A DNA stretch of 64,000 bases, taken from contig CALFXR010000117.1 in the NCBI GenBank assembly GCA_937958475.1, positions 1 to 64,000 of the forward strand, written 5' to 3'. The DNA is from an uncultured Mesorhizobium sp. Lineage in GTDB: Bacteria > Pseudomonadota > Alphaproteobacteria > Rhizobiales > Rhizobiaceae. Shown piece after piece: positions 7,702 to 17,297 of the stretch (its first letter is position 1; each line of letters begins with the position of its first letter). The notes below the pieces were generated by a model, which had not been told where the DNA came from, made no database searches, and saw only the letters and a program-made list of their open reading frames with translations. Both the position numbers and the translations under genes were made by a program.

Positions 7702-9456
7702 TCACCTCGCGAGGATCGACTTGAGGACGCGACGAAGTTCGGCCGCCGGATCGGCCACCCTCGCCTCGGCGCGCCAGGCGACGTGGTGGTCGGGCCGGAC
7801 GAGAACGGCGCCGGAATCGCGCACCTCGCTGGCGCGGGACCAGTCGCCGGTGAAGTCCTGCCACTGCTGGCGCGGGCCGATCGTGTGGCAGGCGATGTCG
7901 ATGCCGAGCTCCTTGCCGACGACCTCGGCCGCCTCGACCCAGCCCTGCCCGCCGATGCCGGTGAGGATGGCGAAGCGGCCCTTGCCGGTGAGATCGAGGG
8001 TCGAGACCTTGCTGCCGTCCGCGGCGAAGACCCAGACATGCGGGATCCTGGCGCCCGGCCACGTCGTCGGCTGGTAGTGCAACTCGGCATCCCTGGCGAA
8101 AGCGGGCTCGGGCTGGCCGTCGGTCACGACCGCGTCCGAGCGATAGCGCTGGTTCATCTCGACGCCGTGCGCGTCGAACTCGTAGGACTTGAAGGCGATC
8201 GCCTTGCGGATCGCGTCGCGCTGCCTTTCGGCCTCCTCGGTGTCGTCGCAGCGCGCGTCCATGTTCTGCTGCATCTTCACCGGGTCGATCGATTCGAGCA
8301 GGCCGAGCGCGCCGAAGATCGGGCCGAATTCCTCGATCGACTGGTTGGCGCGGGTGACGATCTGTTTCGCCACCGGCGCGCGCTCGTCGGAATAGGTGTC
8401 GAGCAGGGCGGGACCCGCCTGGCCCTTGACCACCATGGCGAGCTTCCAGGCGAGGTTGAAGCTGTCCTGGATCGAGGTGTTGGAGCCGAGTCCGTTCGAC
8501 GGCGGATGACGGTGGATCGCGTCGCCCATGCAGAAGACGCGACCCTTGTGGGCGCGCGCGGCATAGCAGTTGTTGACGGTCCAGGTCGACACCGAGGTGA
8601 TCTCGATGTCGATGTCGGGATCGCCGATCAGGTCGCGGGCGACGCCTTCGGCATAGGCGTCGTCGACATGCGCGACGCCCTCGTTGATGTCGTAGCCCCA
8701 GTTGATCAGCCACTCGTTCCACGGGCGCACCATGCGCACCAGGCCCATGCCGATGCCGCCGACGTTGGAGCCGGGCTGCAGCACCCAGTAGAGCACCGAG
8801 GGACGATGTGCGACGTAGCGGCTGAGATCGGCCTTGAAGATGATGTTCATCGAGCCGGCCACGCCCATCTTGCCCTCGAAGGGCAGGCCGATGTGCTGGG
8901 CCACCATCGAGTTGCCGCCGTCGGCGCCGACGAGAAATTTCGAGCGGACGGTGAATTCCTTGCCGGTCAGCCGGTCGCGGCAGGTGGTGGTGACGCCGTC
9001 GGCGTCCTGCTCGTGGCTGACATATTCCGTCGACATCCTTGCCTGCGTGCCGCGCGAGCAGGCGGTCTTGAACAGGATCGGCTCCATGAAGGTCTGCGGG
9101 CAGTCGTTCATCAGCGACGGCGAAGAGAGCTGGTGCTCGGCGCGCGACAGCGGATGCGTGCCCCAGGTCTTCAGGCGGCCGATCTCCTCGCCGGCGAGCG
9201 AGGTGCAGAAGACGTTCTCGCCCATCAGGTCCTGCCCGGTGCCGTAGATGTAGACCTCGTCCTCGACCTCGCGGCCGAGATCGCGGATGACCTCCATGGC
9301 GCGCTGGTTGGTGATGTGCGCGCGCGGCGTGTTGGCCAGCCACCGGTAGCGGTTGATGACCATGTTCTCGACGCCGTAGGTCGAGAGCAGTGCGGCGGTC
9401 GCCGAGCCGGCCGGCCCGGTGCCGATGATGAGAACGTCCGTCGTGATGTCAGCCAT
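7702..9456 (-). CDS. FAD-dependent phenol/resorcinol-type aromatic monooxygenase
   Basis: The 584-residue protein is a class A flavoprotein hydroxylase of the TfdB/MhpA group. It shows the Rossmann motif GTGPAGSATAALLS at about 12-25, then NTPRAHITNQRAMEV, the DG motif in VGADGGNSMVAQHIG, and GDAIHRHPPSNGLGSNTSIQ, which binds the FAD phosphates and ribityl chain. A thioredoxin-like C-terminal domain follows (GKGRFAILTGIGGQGWVEAA). Such enzymes add an OH ortho to a phenolic hydroxyl using NAD(P)H and O2. The start follows GGGGAGGG. With the downstream intradiol dioxygenase and the maleylacetate reductase of the same island, conversion of resorcinol or a substituted phenol to hydroxyquinol is the best reading, but the exact substrate is not visible. 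Confidence 0.85.
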   Translation of the reverse strand: MADITTDVLIIGTGPAGSATAALLSTYGVENMVINRYRWLANTPRAHITNQRAMEVIRDLGREVEDEVYIYGTGQDLMGENVFCTSLAGEEIGRLKTWGTHPLSRAEHQLSSPSLMNDCPQTFMEPILFKTACSRGTQARMSTEYVSHEQDADGVTTTCRDRLTGKEFTVRSKFLVGADGGNSMVAQHIGLPFEGKMGVAGSMNIIFKADLSRYVAHRPSVLYWVLQPGSNVGGIGMGLVRMVRPWNEWLINWGYDINEGVAHVDDAYAEGVARDLIGDPDIDIEITSVSTWTVNNCYAARAHKGRVFCMGDAIHRHPPSNGLGSNTSIQDSFNLAWKLAMVVKGQAGPALLDTYSDERAPVAKQIVTRANQSIEEFGPIFGALGLLESIDPVKMQQNMDARCDDTEEAERQRDAIRKAIAFKSYEFDAHGVEMNQRYRSDAVVTDGQPEPAFARDAELHYQPTTWPGARIPHVWVFAADGSKVSTLDLTGKGRFAILTGIGGQGWVEAAEVVGKELGIDIACHTIGPRQQWQDFTGDWSRASEVRDSGAVLVRPDHHVAWRAEARVADPAAELRRVLKSILAR

Positions 9457-10543
9457 TTGGCCCTCCCCTGGAGTCTGAAGTCTGCGGTTTAGGCCCCGCC
9501 CGGCGCAGGCTGCGGCGGACGGGGAAGAGCTGGATTCCTGTGCGGTCGGCGAAAAGGCCCCAAAGGCCGCGCGGCGCGAACAGCATCACCAGGATGGCGA
9601 TCAGGCCGAGGACGAGCAGGTACCAGGAGCCGTATTGCGACAGGCCGTTCTGCAGCAGGAAGAACAGGATGACGCCGACGATCGGCCCCTCGATCGTGCC
9701 GATGCCGCCGATGACCACGATGAAGACGACGTTGGCCGTCCAGTCGATCACCGAGAAGGCGGCGTCGGGCGAGATCCGCGCCGTCTGCACGTAGATCAGC
9801 GCGCCGGTGACGCCGGTGATGAAGGCGGTGGCCACGTAGACCGCCCATTTGAGCCGGCGCGCATCGACGCCGAGCGCCCCGGCCGCCAGCTCGTTGTCGC
9901 GCATGGCGGCGAGGCCGAGGCCCTGGCGGGTGAGCAGGAAGCGGTAGATGAAGGCGATCGCCGCCACCGCCAGCGCCAGCGCCAGCCAGTAGGTGAGGAT
10001 GTCGACGGCATGGGCGGAGCGCACGCCGAACAGGCCTTCGATCCACGCCACCGGGGCGAAGTCGCGCGTCGCACCCGACGGCAGCGACGTGCCGGTGCCG
10101 CCGCCCAGCGCCTTCCACTGCGCCAGCAGAAGCCGCACGACTTCGGCGACCACCCACGTGCCGATGGCGAAATAGGCGCCCTGCAGGCGGAAGACGAAGA
10201 AGCCGGTGGGCAGCGCCAGCAGCGCCGCGGCGACGCCCGCCAGCGCGATCGCGGTGAGCGGGTCGAGCCCCCACAGGCTCACGGCGGCGAACATGGCGTA
10301 GGCGCCGAAACCGACGAAGGCCTGCTGGCCGACGGAGACGAGGCCGGCATAGCCGGCGAGCAGGTTCCAGCTCTGCGCCAGCACCAGCATGGTCAGGATG
10401 AAGAAGAGGTCGCGCAGCGTGCCGCGCCCGACGAAGGCCGGCGCCGCGACCGCGAGGGCGATCAGGACAAGGGCGGCGACCAGGAACAGCGAGGAGGCGC
10501 GGGTGCGCGTCTCGACCTTCCAGGATGCGGGGCGCTCGACCAT
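9449..10543 (-). CDS. Branched-chain/aromatic-type ABC importer permease, LivM-like
   Basis: The 364-residue membrane protein has the LivM pattern: a hydrophobic N-terminal helix (LFLVAALVLIALAVAAPAFV), then LTMLVLAQSWNLLAGYAGLVSVGQQAFVG with the usual G-Y-x-G-x-x-S-x-G-Q loop, and the coupling region DNELAAGALGVDARRLKW. Its C-terminal tail after GLWGLFADRTGI is arginine-rich. The start overlaps no gene, but its stop overlaps the start of the FAD monooxygenase by 8 bp, so transporter and enzyme are probably co-transcribed. Systems of this family import branched-chain amino acids, amides or aromatic acids. Context points to an aromatic acid. Confidence 0.85.
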   Translation of the reverse strand: MVERPASWKVETRTRASSLFLVAALVLIALAVAAPAFVGRGTLRDLFFILTMLVLAQSWNLLAGYAGLVSVGQQAFVGFGAYAMFAAVSLWGLDPLTAIALAGVAAALLALPTGFFVFRLQGAYFAIGTWVVAEVVRLLLAQWKALGGGTGTSLPSGATRDFAPVAWIEGLFGVRSAHAVDILTYWLALALAVAAIAFIYRFLLTRQGLGLAAMRDNELAAGALGVDARRLKWAVYVATAFITGVTGALIYVQTARISPDAAFSVIDWTANVVFIVVIGGIGTIEGPIVGVILFFLLQNGLSQYGSWYLLVLGLIAILVMLFAPRGLWGLFADRTGIQLFPVRRSLRRAGPKPQTSDSRGGPNG

Positions 10544-10552
10544 CGCGCCGCC

Positions 10553-11415
10553 TCAGTCGTTGGCGCGCGGGAACAGGCCGCGCGGCTTGAAGACGAGGAC
10601 GACGAGGAAGGCGACGTGGCCGGCGAGGATCTGCCATTCGGGGTTGATCGCCGCGCCCAGCGTCTGCGCCACGCCGATGATGATGCCGCCGGCGAGCGTG
10701 CCCCACAGCGAGCCGAGGCCGCCGATGATCACCGCCTCGAAGGCGTAGATCAGCCGCGCCGGGCCGATGGTCGGGTCGAAATTGGCGCGCATCCCGAGAT
10801 AGAGCGCGGCGATGGTGACCACCACCATGGCGATCCCCGTGGCGGTGGCGAAGACCCGGCGCGGCTCGATGCCCATCAGGCCGGCGGTGACCGGATCGTC
10901 GGAGGTGGCGCGGAAGGCGCGGCCGAGCGAGGTCGCGTAGAACAGGCGGTTGAGCAGCACGATGACGGCGACGGCCGACAGGAAGGTGAGCAGCGGCATG
11001 ACGCCGACGCTGATCGGACCGAGCGCCAGCGAGGCCGTCTCCAGCGTGCCGCCGGCCGGGATGCGGCGGCTGTCGGCGGAAAAACCTTCGAGCAGCGCGT
11101 TCTGGATGACGATCGAGAGGCCGAAGGTGACGAGCAGCGGCGGCAGGATGTCGTCGCCGAGCGTGCGGTTGAGCACGTGGTACTGCAGCAGCCAGCCGAT
11201 CGCGAACATCGCCGGCGCGGCGACCAGCGCGGCGACGAACGGATCGAGGCCGAGCGACGTGACCAGCACCAGGATCAGGAAGGCGGCGAGCACGATCAGG
11301 TCGCCATGGGCGAGGTTGACCAGCCGCATGATGCCGAAGACCAGGCTCAGCCCCGCCGCGAACAGGGCGTAGAGCCCGCCGAGCAGCACACCCTGGACGA
11401 TGGTGTCGAGCCAGT

Positions 11416-11419
<4 letters not shown>
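10553..11419 (-). CDS. Branched-chain/aromatic-type ABC importer permease, LivH-like
   Basis: The 288-residue integral membrane protein starts MNWLDTIVQGVLLGGLYALFAAGLSLVFGIMRLVNLAHGD, the classic LivH N-terminus with the G-I-M-R-x-x-N-x-A-H-G loop. Multiple hydrophobic segments follow, ending in GHVAFLVVLVFKPRGLF. It pairs with the LivM-like permease located 9 bp downstream to form the channel. Its start codon overlaps the stop of the LivF-like ATPase by 4 bp (ATGA). An extended frame runs upstream of the chosen ATG, but that part is the other-frame image of the ATPase gene and lacks membrane character. Confidence 0.87.
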
Positions 11420-12122
<703 letters not shown>

Positions 12123-12123
<1 letters not shown>

Positions 12124-12842
12124 CAGATTTCGATGCCCAGGTAGATCTCGCGCACCGCCTGCGAGGCCATCATCTCCGCGGGATCGCCGATACCGATGAC
12201 CTTGCCGAAATGCAGCACGAGGAGCCGGTCGACCACGGAGTTGAGCGCATGCAGCACGTGCTCGATCCAGATCACGGTGACGCCGCGCGCATGGATCGCC
12301 CTGATCGTCTCGACGAGCTGCCCGCATTCGCCTTCGGTGAGGCCGCCGGCGATCTCGTCGAGCAGCAGCAGCCGCGGATCAGTGGCGAGGGCGCGGGCGA
12401 GTTCGAGCCGCTTGCGCTCGAGCAGGGAGAGCGAGCCCGAGACCCGGTTGGCCTGGCGCGCAAGACCGGTCTCTTCGAGGATCGCCGCGCAGCGCCCTGT
12501 GGCGTCCGCCTCCTGCTCGCCGGCGCCGAAGGCGGCCGCAACGAGAAGGTTCTCGAAGACGGTGAGCTTGGCAAAGGGCTGCGGGATCTGGAAGGTGCGG
12601 CCGATGCCCATCGCGCAGCGGCGCATGGCGCGCACGCGCGTCACGTCCTGTCCGGCGAAGGCGATGCGTCCCTCGTCGACGGCGAGGTTGCCGGTGACGA
12701 GGTTGAACAACGTCGACTTGCCGGCCCCGTTCGGCCCGATGATGCCGAGCGCCTGGCCCTGCGGCACCTCGAACGAAATCCGGTCGGCCACCGTGAGGGC
12801 ACCGAACTTCTTCGAGACGTTGTCGAGGGCGAGGATGGGCAT
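12123..12842 (-). CDS. ABC importer ATPase, LivG-like
   Basis: The 239-residue ATPase has Walker A GPNGAGKST, the LivG-typical GIGRTFQIPQPFAKLTVFENLLVAA, the signature region GSLSLLERKRLELARALATDP and Walker B LLLLDEIAGGL. The signature is divergent: SLSLLERKRLELARA replaces the canonical LSGGQ-type sequence, as is common in LivG proteins. It is the second gene of the importer, separated from the binding-protein gene by a strong stem-loop. C-terminal REIYLGIEI is the usual LivG end. Confidence 0.86.
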
Positions 12843-12866
12843 TTCGTTACGGGTTCCGCTAAGCGA

Positions 12867-12897
12867 TCCGGCGCCGCCGGCAACGGGCGGCGCCGGA
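12867..12897 (-). terminator. Stem-loop between binding-protein and ATPase genes
   Basis: TCCGGCGCCGCC and GGCGGCGCCGGA form a perfect 12-bp stem with a 7-base loop, just downstream of the LivK-like stop. No T run follows, so it more likely acts as an mRNA stabiliser or partial terminator that keeps the binding protein in excess over the other subunits. Confidence 0.55.
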
Positions 12898-12912
12898 CCA
12901 TGTCGGTCGATC

Positions 12913-14193
12913 CTACGCGATCGGTTCCATCTTGCCGCCGGTCGGGATGTTCGGCGCCGTCGTGTTGTCGGTGATGACGAGGTCGTAGCCGCCGGCGTCC
13001 TTCAGCCGCCACTGGCCGCCGACCAGCGGCGTCTTGGCGACGTTCTTCGCCGCGAAGGGCGGCAGGTTGGCGCCGTCCCAGGCGAGCGGACCGACGATCG
13101 TGTCGAGCTTCGTCGCGGCGATCGCGGCGACCACGGCCGCGGCATCCGTCGGATCCTTGGCGCGCTTCATCACGTCTGCCGCCACTTCGAACAGGGCGTG
13201 GACGAAGCCGATCGGCTGGGTCCACGGACGCTTGGTCGCCTCGGTGAAGCCGGCGGCGAGTTCGGCCGAGCTGGCGCCGGTCAGCGACGACTTGAAGGGA
13301 TGGCTCGGCGACCACCAGACTTCCGAGGAGAGGTTGTGGCCGGCCTTGCCCAGCGCCTCGACCGCCTGCGGGAAGAGGATCGCCTTGCCCATCGAGGCCA
13401 CCTTGGGCGTGAAGCCCTGCTGCTTGGCCTGGTTCCAGAAGGTGGTGAAGTCCGGCGGGATCATGACGCCGGTGATGATCTCGGCCTTCGCCTGCTTGAA
13501 GGCGTTGATCTGCGCCGAGAAATCGTCGGTCAGGTTCTGGTAGCGGCCCGGATCGGTGAGCGTGTAGCCCTGCTTGGCCAGCACCGGCGGGAAGCCGACG
13601 TTCGGATCGCCCCAGGCGTTGCCGTCGCCGTCGTTGGGGAACAGCCCGCCGACCGACTTGTTGGTCTCGACCTGCGCCCACATGTTGGTGAACACGGCGA
13701 TGACGTCCTCCAGGCCCCAGAAGAAGTGGAAGGAGCTGTTGAACGGCTTCCACGACGCCGGGTCGCCGGGGTTGGCCTGCTGGCCGATGAACCAGGGCTG
13801 CCAGGGCGCCACGGTGGAGATGCAGGGCACCTCCTCCGCCTCGCAGGTGGTGGTCACCGGATTGGTGGTCTCGGGCGTCGAGGCCACCAGCATCAGGTTG
13901 ATCTCCTCGTCGACGATCAGCTCGCGGGCCACCTCGGCGGCGCGGTTGGGGTTGGACTGGCTGTCCTTGACGATCACCTCGACGTCCATGCCGGCCGCCT
14001 TAGCGGCGGCCTTGAAGCCGTCGATGATGAAGCCGTCGGCCTCGGCGAACGCCGCGAGCGGCCCGGTCTGCGGGCTGACATAGCCGAGGCGGATCGCCGA
14101 GCCCTGCGCGATCGCGGGCATCGAGAGCCCGGACAGGCCTGCTACGGCGCCGGTGGCGGCGGCGGTCTTGATGAGTTCGCGTCTGTTGATCAT
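12913..14193 (-). CDS. Periplasmic substrate-binding protein, LivK-like, with twin-arginine-type leader
   Basis: The 426-residue protein begins MINRRELIKTAAATGAVAGL and ends its leader at MPAIAQG. The RR-x-L-I-K core resembles a twin-arginine signal. The mature part starts IRLGYVSPQTGPLAAFAEAD, the standard type I periplasmic-binding fold opening of LivK-like proteins, followed by VKDSQSNPNRAAEVARELI. It captures the ligand and delivers it to the LivHM channel. The ATG is preceded by GGAGG. Gene order is binding protein, LivG, LivF, LivH, LivM, monooxygenase, intradiol dioxygenase, all on the minus strand. An aromatic acid is the probable ligand, inferred from that order only. Confidence 0.85.
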   Translation of the reverse strand: MINRRELIKTAAATGAVAGLSGLSMPAIAQGSAIRLGYVSPQTGPLAAFAEADGFIIDGFKAAAKAAGMDVEVIVKDSQSNPNRAAEVARELIVDEEINLMLVASTPETTNPVTTTCEAEEVPCISTVAPWQPWFIGQQANPGDPASWKPFNSSFHFFWGLEDVIAVFTNMWAQVETNKSVGGLFPNDGDGNAWGDPNVGFPPVLAKQGYTLTDPGRYQNLTDDFSAQINAFKQAKAEIITGVMIPPDFTTFWNQAKQQGFTPKVASMGKAILFPQAVEALGKAGHNLSSEVWWSPSHPFKSSLTGASSAELAAGFTEATKRPWTQPIGFVHALFEVAADVMKRAKDPTDAAAVVAAIAATKLDTIVGPLAWDGANLPPFAAKNVAKTPLVGGQWRLKDAGGYDLVITDNTTAPNIPTGGKMEPIA

Positions 14194-14218
14194 GTCGTTT
14201 CCTCCCATCGGAACGGTG

Positions 14219-15283
14219 TCAGTTTTCGGGTCGCGCCCCGTCCCAGGCGCGCTGCAGAAGTCCGCGGATCGCCTCGCGGCCGATCGGGCGGGGGTTTTCG
14301 TACGGATTGGCGACGGCGATCTCGGCGGCGCGGTCGAGATCGCGCTCCGACAGGCCGAGGTCGCGCAGGGCGAGCGGAGCACCGATCGAGCTGGCGAAGT
14401 CCCACAGGCCGCCGCCGGCGCTGCCGCCGAACAGGTCCGCGGCCGGCGCCAGGAGTTCCGGCACCGCCTGCTCGTTGAAGTGGATCGTGTGCGGCAAGAG
14501 GATCGCATGCGTCTCGGCGTGCGGCGTGTCGAAGCTGCCGCCCAGCACGTGGCAGAGCTTGTGATGCAGCGCCATGGCCACCGAGCCGAGCACGACGCCG
14601 CACAGCCAGGCGCCGTAGAGCGTGTCCGACCGCGCGGCGACGTCGCGCGGAGCGGCGACCACGCGCGGCAGGCCGTCGCGCATGGCGCGCAGCCCCTCCA
14701 GCGCCAGCAGGCTGGTCACCGGGTTGCGGTCGGCGGCATAGAGCCCTTCGGCGGCATGCGCCATGGCGTTGAGGCCGCTGGTGACGCTCATGCCGACGGG
14801 CAGCCCGAGCGTCAGGTCGGGATCGTAGATGACCACTTCCGGAACCACCTTCTCGTCGCGGATCGTGGTCTTCCGCCCGCCCTCGGTCTGGCCGAGGATG
14901 TCGGTCACCTCGGAGCCGGCATAGGTGGTGGGCACCACGATCTGCGGTAGGTCGGTCCGGAGTGCGATGGCCTTGCCGAGGCCCGTCGTCGAGCCGCCGC
15001 CCAGCGCCACGACGCAGTCGGCGCCGAGGCGCCGGACCTCCGCCACCGCTTCTTCGCTCACGGCGACCGGCGTGTGCATCGCCGCACCGGCGAAGATCCC
15101 GACCGACGCGCTGCCCAGCCGCCCGGCGAGCGCGGCCGCCTGCCCTTCCTGCTGCGGCGTCGACAGCACCAGCGCGGCGCGGCAGCCGAGCCGGCCGACC
15201 CACTCGCCGACGCGCTCGCTGGAGCCCGGTCCGAAGACCACGGTCGAGGGTCGCGCCTTGTAGAGGAACGAGCGCGCCGTCAT
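14219..15283 (-). CDS. Maleylacetate reductase
   Basis: The 354-residue protein belongs to the iron-type alcohol dehydrogenase superfamily, maleylacetate reductase branch. Visible features are YKARPSTVVFGPGSSERVGEW at the start, the nucleotide-binding CVVALGGGSTTGLGKAIAL at about 87-105, PTTYAGSEVTDILGQTEGG, and ALHHKLCHVLGGSFDTPHAETHAILLP, which holds the histidines of the active site. The enzyme reduces maleylacetate to 3-oxoadipate with NAD(P)H, the step after hydroxyquinol ortho cleavage. The ATG overlaps the stop of the second intradiol dioxygenase by 4 bp, so the two genes form a dioxygenase-reductase pair. The assignment is firm for the family and strong for the reaction. Confidence 0.88.
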   Translation of the reverse strand: MTARSFLYKARPSTVVFGPGSSERVGEWVGRLGCRAALVLSTPQQEGQAAALAGRLGSASVGIFAGAAMHTPVAVSEEAVAEVRRLGADCVVALGGGSTTGLGKAIALRTDLPQIVVPTTYAGSEVTDILGQTEGGRKTTIRDEKVVPEVVIYDPDLTLGLPVGMSVTSGLNAMAHAAEGLYAADRNPVTSLLALEGLRAMRDGLPRVVAAPRDVAARSDTLYGAWLCGVVLGSVAMALHHKLCHVLGGSFDTPHAETHAILLPHTIHFNEQAVPELLAPAADLFGGSAGGGLWDFASSIGAPLALRDLGLSERDLDRAAEIAVANPYENPRPIGREAIRGLLQRAWDGARPEN

Positions 15284-16149
15284 CGTCCGGCCTTTCGCGA
15301 GCGTGCGAGCACGAAGGTGAAATCGAGGCCCCATGACGGCGGCACGGCCCCCGGCACGCGGCGCAGGTCGGCCACCAGCTCAGGTTTCACCCCGTAGAGC
15401 GGGTCGAGGTCGAGATGCGGGTCGGCGCGGTCGTAGACCTGGGTGGAGAGCGTGTCGAAGCCGGGCGCCGAAACGAGGAAGCTGATATGGGCGGGCCGAT
15501 ACAGCGGATAGCCAAGCCGTCCCATCAGATGCCCCGCCGGTCCGTCGTCGGGCACCTTGTAGCCGGCCGGCCTGACGGTTCTGTAGGTGAAGTCGCCATT
15601 GTCGTCCGCGCGGAAATGGCCGCGCAGGTTGAACTCGGGCTGCAGGTCCGGCTGCTGGTTCTCGTACTGTCCGTGGCCGTTCGCCTGCCAGGTCTCGACG
15701 GAGGCGCCCGCCACCGGCCGCCCGTCGAGATCGCGAACGTGCCCGGTGACGACGAGCCGCTCACCGGCGCCGTCGAGGCAGATGTCGGCGCCCAGCGGCA
15801 GGCGCGGCGCGTCGGGACGGTAGAAGGGTCCGCGTGCGGTGTTGGGCGTCGCCCCCTTCGGACGGACGCTGTTGATCTCCTCGACCAGCTGCGTCACGCC
15901 GAGCAGGTCCGACAGGAGCACCCATTCCTGCCGGCGGTCGTCGCTGGCGTGGCCGACCTCGGTGAGGAATTCGACCGCGGCCCGCCAGTCCTGCATCGAC
16001 GGGCGCACCTCGCGCACGGCCTGGTGCAGGTGGCGGACGATCGTCGCGACGACCCGCGCCAGTTCGGGATCGACGCTGCCGGCAAGACGGCGCGCGACCA
16101 TCTCGGCCGAGTTCTGCTCCTGCAGCGCCTGTAGGACGACGGACGTCAT
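15280..16149 (-). CDS. Intradiol (hydroxyquinol 1,2-) dioxygenase paralogue with an altered iron ligand
   Basis: The 289-residue protein is built like the intact intradiol dioxygenase in this island: helical N-terminus with FLTEVGHASDDRRQEWVLLSD, then the catalytic sandwich. Y162 (GQYENQ) and Y197 (GYKVPDDGPAG) are present, but the histidine pair reads RPAHISF, so H221 is followed by S223 where the family has a second histidine. The codons are CAT ATC AGC. The Fe(III) site may therefore be three-protein-ligand, differently organised or inactive. It is translationally coupled to the maleylacetate reductase, which argues that it is (or was) the hydroxyquinol enzyme of the pathway. It is transcribed away from the LysR gene. 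Confidence 0.8.
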   Translation of the reverse strand: MTSVVLQALQEQNSAEMVARRLAGSVDPELARVVATIVRHLHQAVREVRPSMQDWRAAVEFLTEVGHASDDRRQEWVLLSDLLGVTQLVEEINSVRPKGATPNTARGPFYRPDAPRLPLGADICLDGAGERLVVTGHVRDLDGRPVAGASVETWQANGHGQYENQQPDLQPEFNLRGHFRADDNGDFTYRTVRPAGYKVPDDGPAGHLMGRLGYPLYRPAHISFLVSAPGFDTLSTQVYDRADPHLDLDPLYGVKPELVADLRRVPGAVPPSWGLDFTFVLARSRKAGR

Positions 16150-16224
16150 CTTCCTCCCCGATGGCTCCGAGGAAAAGCCTATCAGGCGAGAAACCGCAGA
16201 TTGATGATTTTTCGGCGCGCCAAT

Positions 16225-16239
16225 ATAACGATCCGTTAT
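16225..16239. promoter_or_regulatory. LysR-type operator overlapping the regulator start codon
   Basis: ATAACGATCCGTTAT is a perfect 6-3-6 inverted repeat that also fits the T-N11-A LysR-box rule. Its right half contains the first two bases of the LysR ATG, in the 88-bp spacer to the dioxygenase. Binding here would repress the regulator and could activate the divergent catabolic operon. Confidence 0.65.
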
Positions 16240-17188
16240 GAAGCTCGACGAACGTCACCTGATCCAGCTTGCCGCCGTCGTCCAGGCGGGAGGGGTCACC
16301 GAGGGCGCCGCCATGATCGGCATGGCCCAGCCCGCCGTCTCGCGCACGCTCGCCATGCTCGAGCGACGCCTCGGCGAGCCGTTGTTCGTCAAGGGACGCA
16401 GGCCGATGCTGCCGACGCCGCTCGGCCGCTCGCTGGCCGAGCTCGGCCAGGCGATGCTGCTCGCCTCGCGGCGCGCATCCGAGCTGGTCGAGAGCTTTCA
16501 CCAGGGCCGCACCGGCGTGGTGCGCATCGGCGGCACCCAGTTCTTCATGGATGCGCTGATCTCCGGCGTCATCGCCGAGTTCCAGAACGCCAGTCCCGAC
16601 GTGCGCGTCGACCAGAGCTACGGCTACGTGCCTGAACTGCAGGCGGCGCTGCATGCCGGCCGCATCGACCTCGCCGTGTGTCCGCTCGACATCCTCGACG
16701 AGGGATCGGGCCTGACCTTCGAGGAGATCCTGCCGGGCCGCAACGTCGTCGCCTGCCGGTCGACCCACCCGCTGCTCCTGAAGCGCAAAATCCGCAAGAG
16801 CGACCTGCTCGAGTTCCCATGGATCGCCCCGCCGCAGGGCAGCCCGCTAATGGCGGACCTGCGCAGCTTCATGCTCTCGCTCGGCGCCACCGAGATCAAG
16901 ATCCGCTATTCGGGCGGTTCGCTGACCAGCACGCTGACCTACCTGAAGGGCACCGACGCGCTGACCGTGCTGCCGCACGGCGTCGTCTTCGCCTTCCGCA
17001 AGGAGCGCGCCATCACCGCGCTGCCCGTCGGGATCCCGCACCCCGAACGCGCGCTCGGCCTGCTGCGCCTGTCGAACGCGCCGAAGGCGCCCGCCGTCGA
17101 TGCCTTCTCCAACCACGTCACCGCGAGCTTCAGGAACCTGCGCCACCTCATCAAGCGCCACGAACAGGCCATCGTCTGGGGTGCGTGA
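16238..17188 (+). CDS. LysR-family transcriptional regulator of the catabolic genes
   Basis: The 316-residue protein has the LysR winged-helix domain at about 1-65 (HLIQLAAVVQAGGVTEGAA, then AQPAVSRTLAMLERRLGEPLF) and an effector-binding periplasmic-protein-like domain from about 92, beginning VRIGGTQFFMDALISG. It diverges from the intradiol dioxygenase and maleylacetate reductase genes, the usual layout for a LysR activator and its target. No convincing Shine-Dalgarno sequence precedes the ATG, and a perfect palindrome overlaps it, so initiation may be weak or the message nearly leaderless. No other start keeps the DNA-binding helix intact. The effector is probably a pathway intermediate, which is inference. 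Confidence 0.85.
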   Translation: MKLDERHLIQLAAVVQAGGVTEGAAMIGMAQPAVSRTLAMLERRLGEPLFVKGRRPMLPTPLGRSLAELGQAMLLASRRASELVESFHQGRTGVVRIGGTQFFMDALISGVIAEFQNASPDVRVDQSYGYVPELQAALHAGRIDLAVCPLDILDEGSGLTFEEILPGRNVVACRSTHPLLLKRKIRKSDLLEFPWIAPPQGSPLMADLRSFMLSLGATEIKIRYSGGSLTSTLTYLKGTDALTVLPHGVVFAFRKERAITALPVGIPHPERALGLLRLSNAPKAPAVDAFSNHVTASFRNLRHLIKRHEQAIVWGA

Positions 17189-17297
17189 ACACGGCCGGAG
17201 CGGCCGGTCGGTGGCACAGCCTCGGGGCCGACGTGAAGCCTAGCGATGCGGACGGATGTCCGGTATCAACCGCCGGCAACCCGGGGGAGACGTTCGC

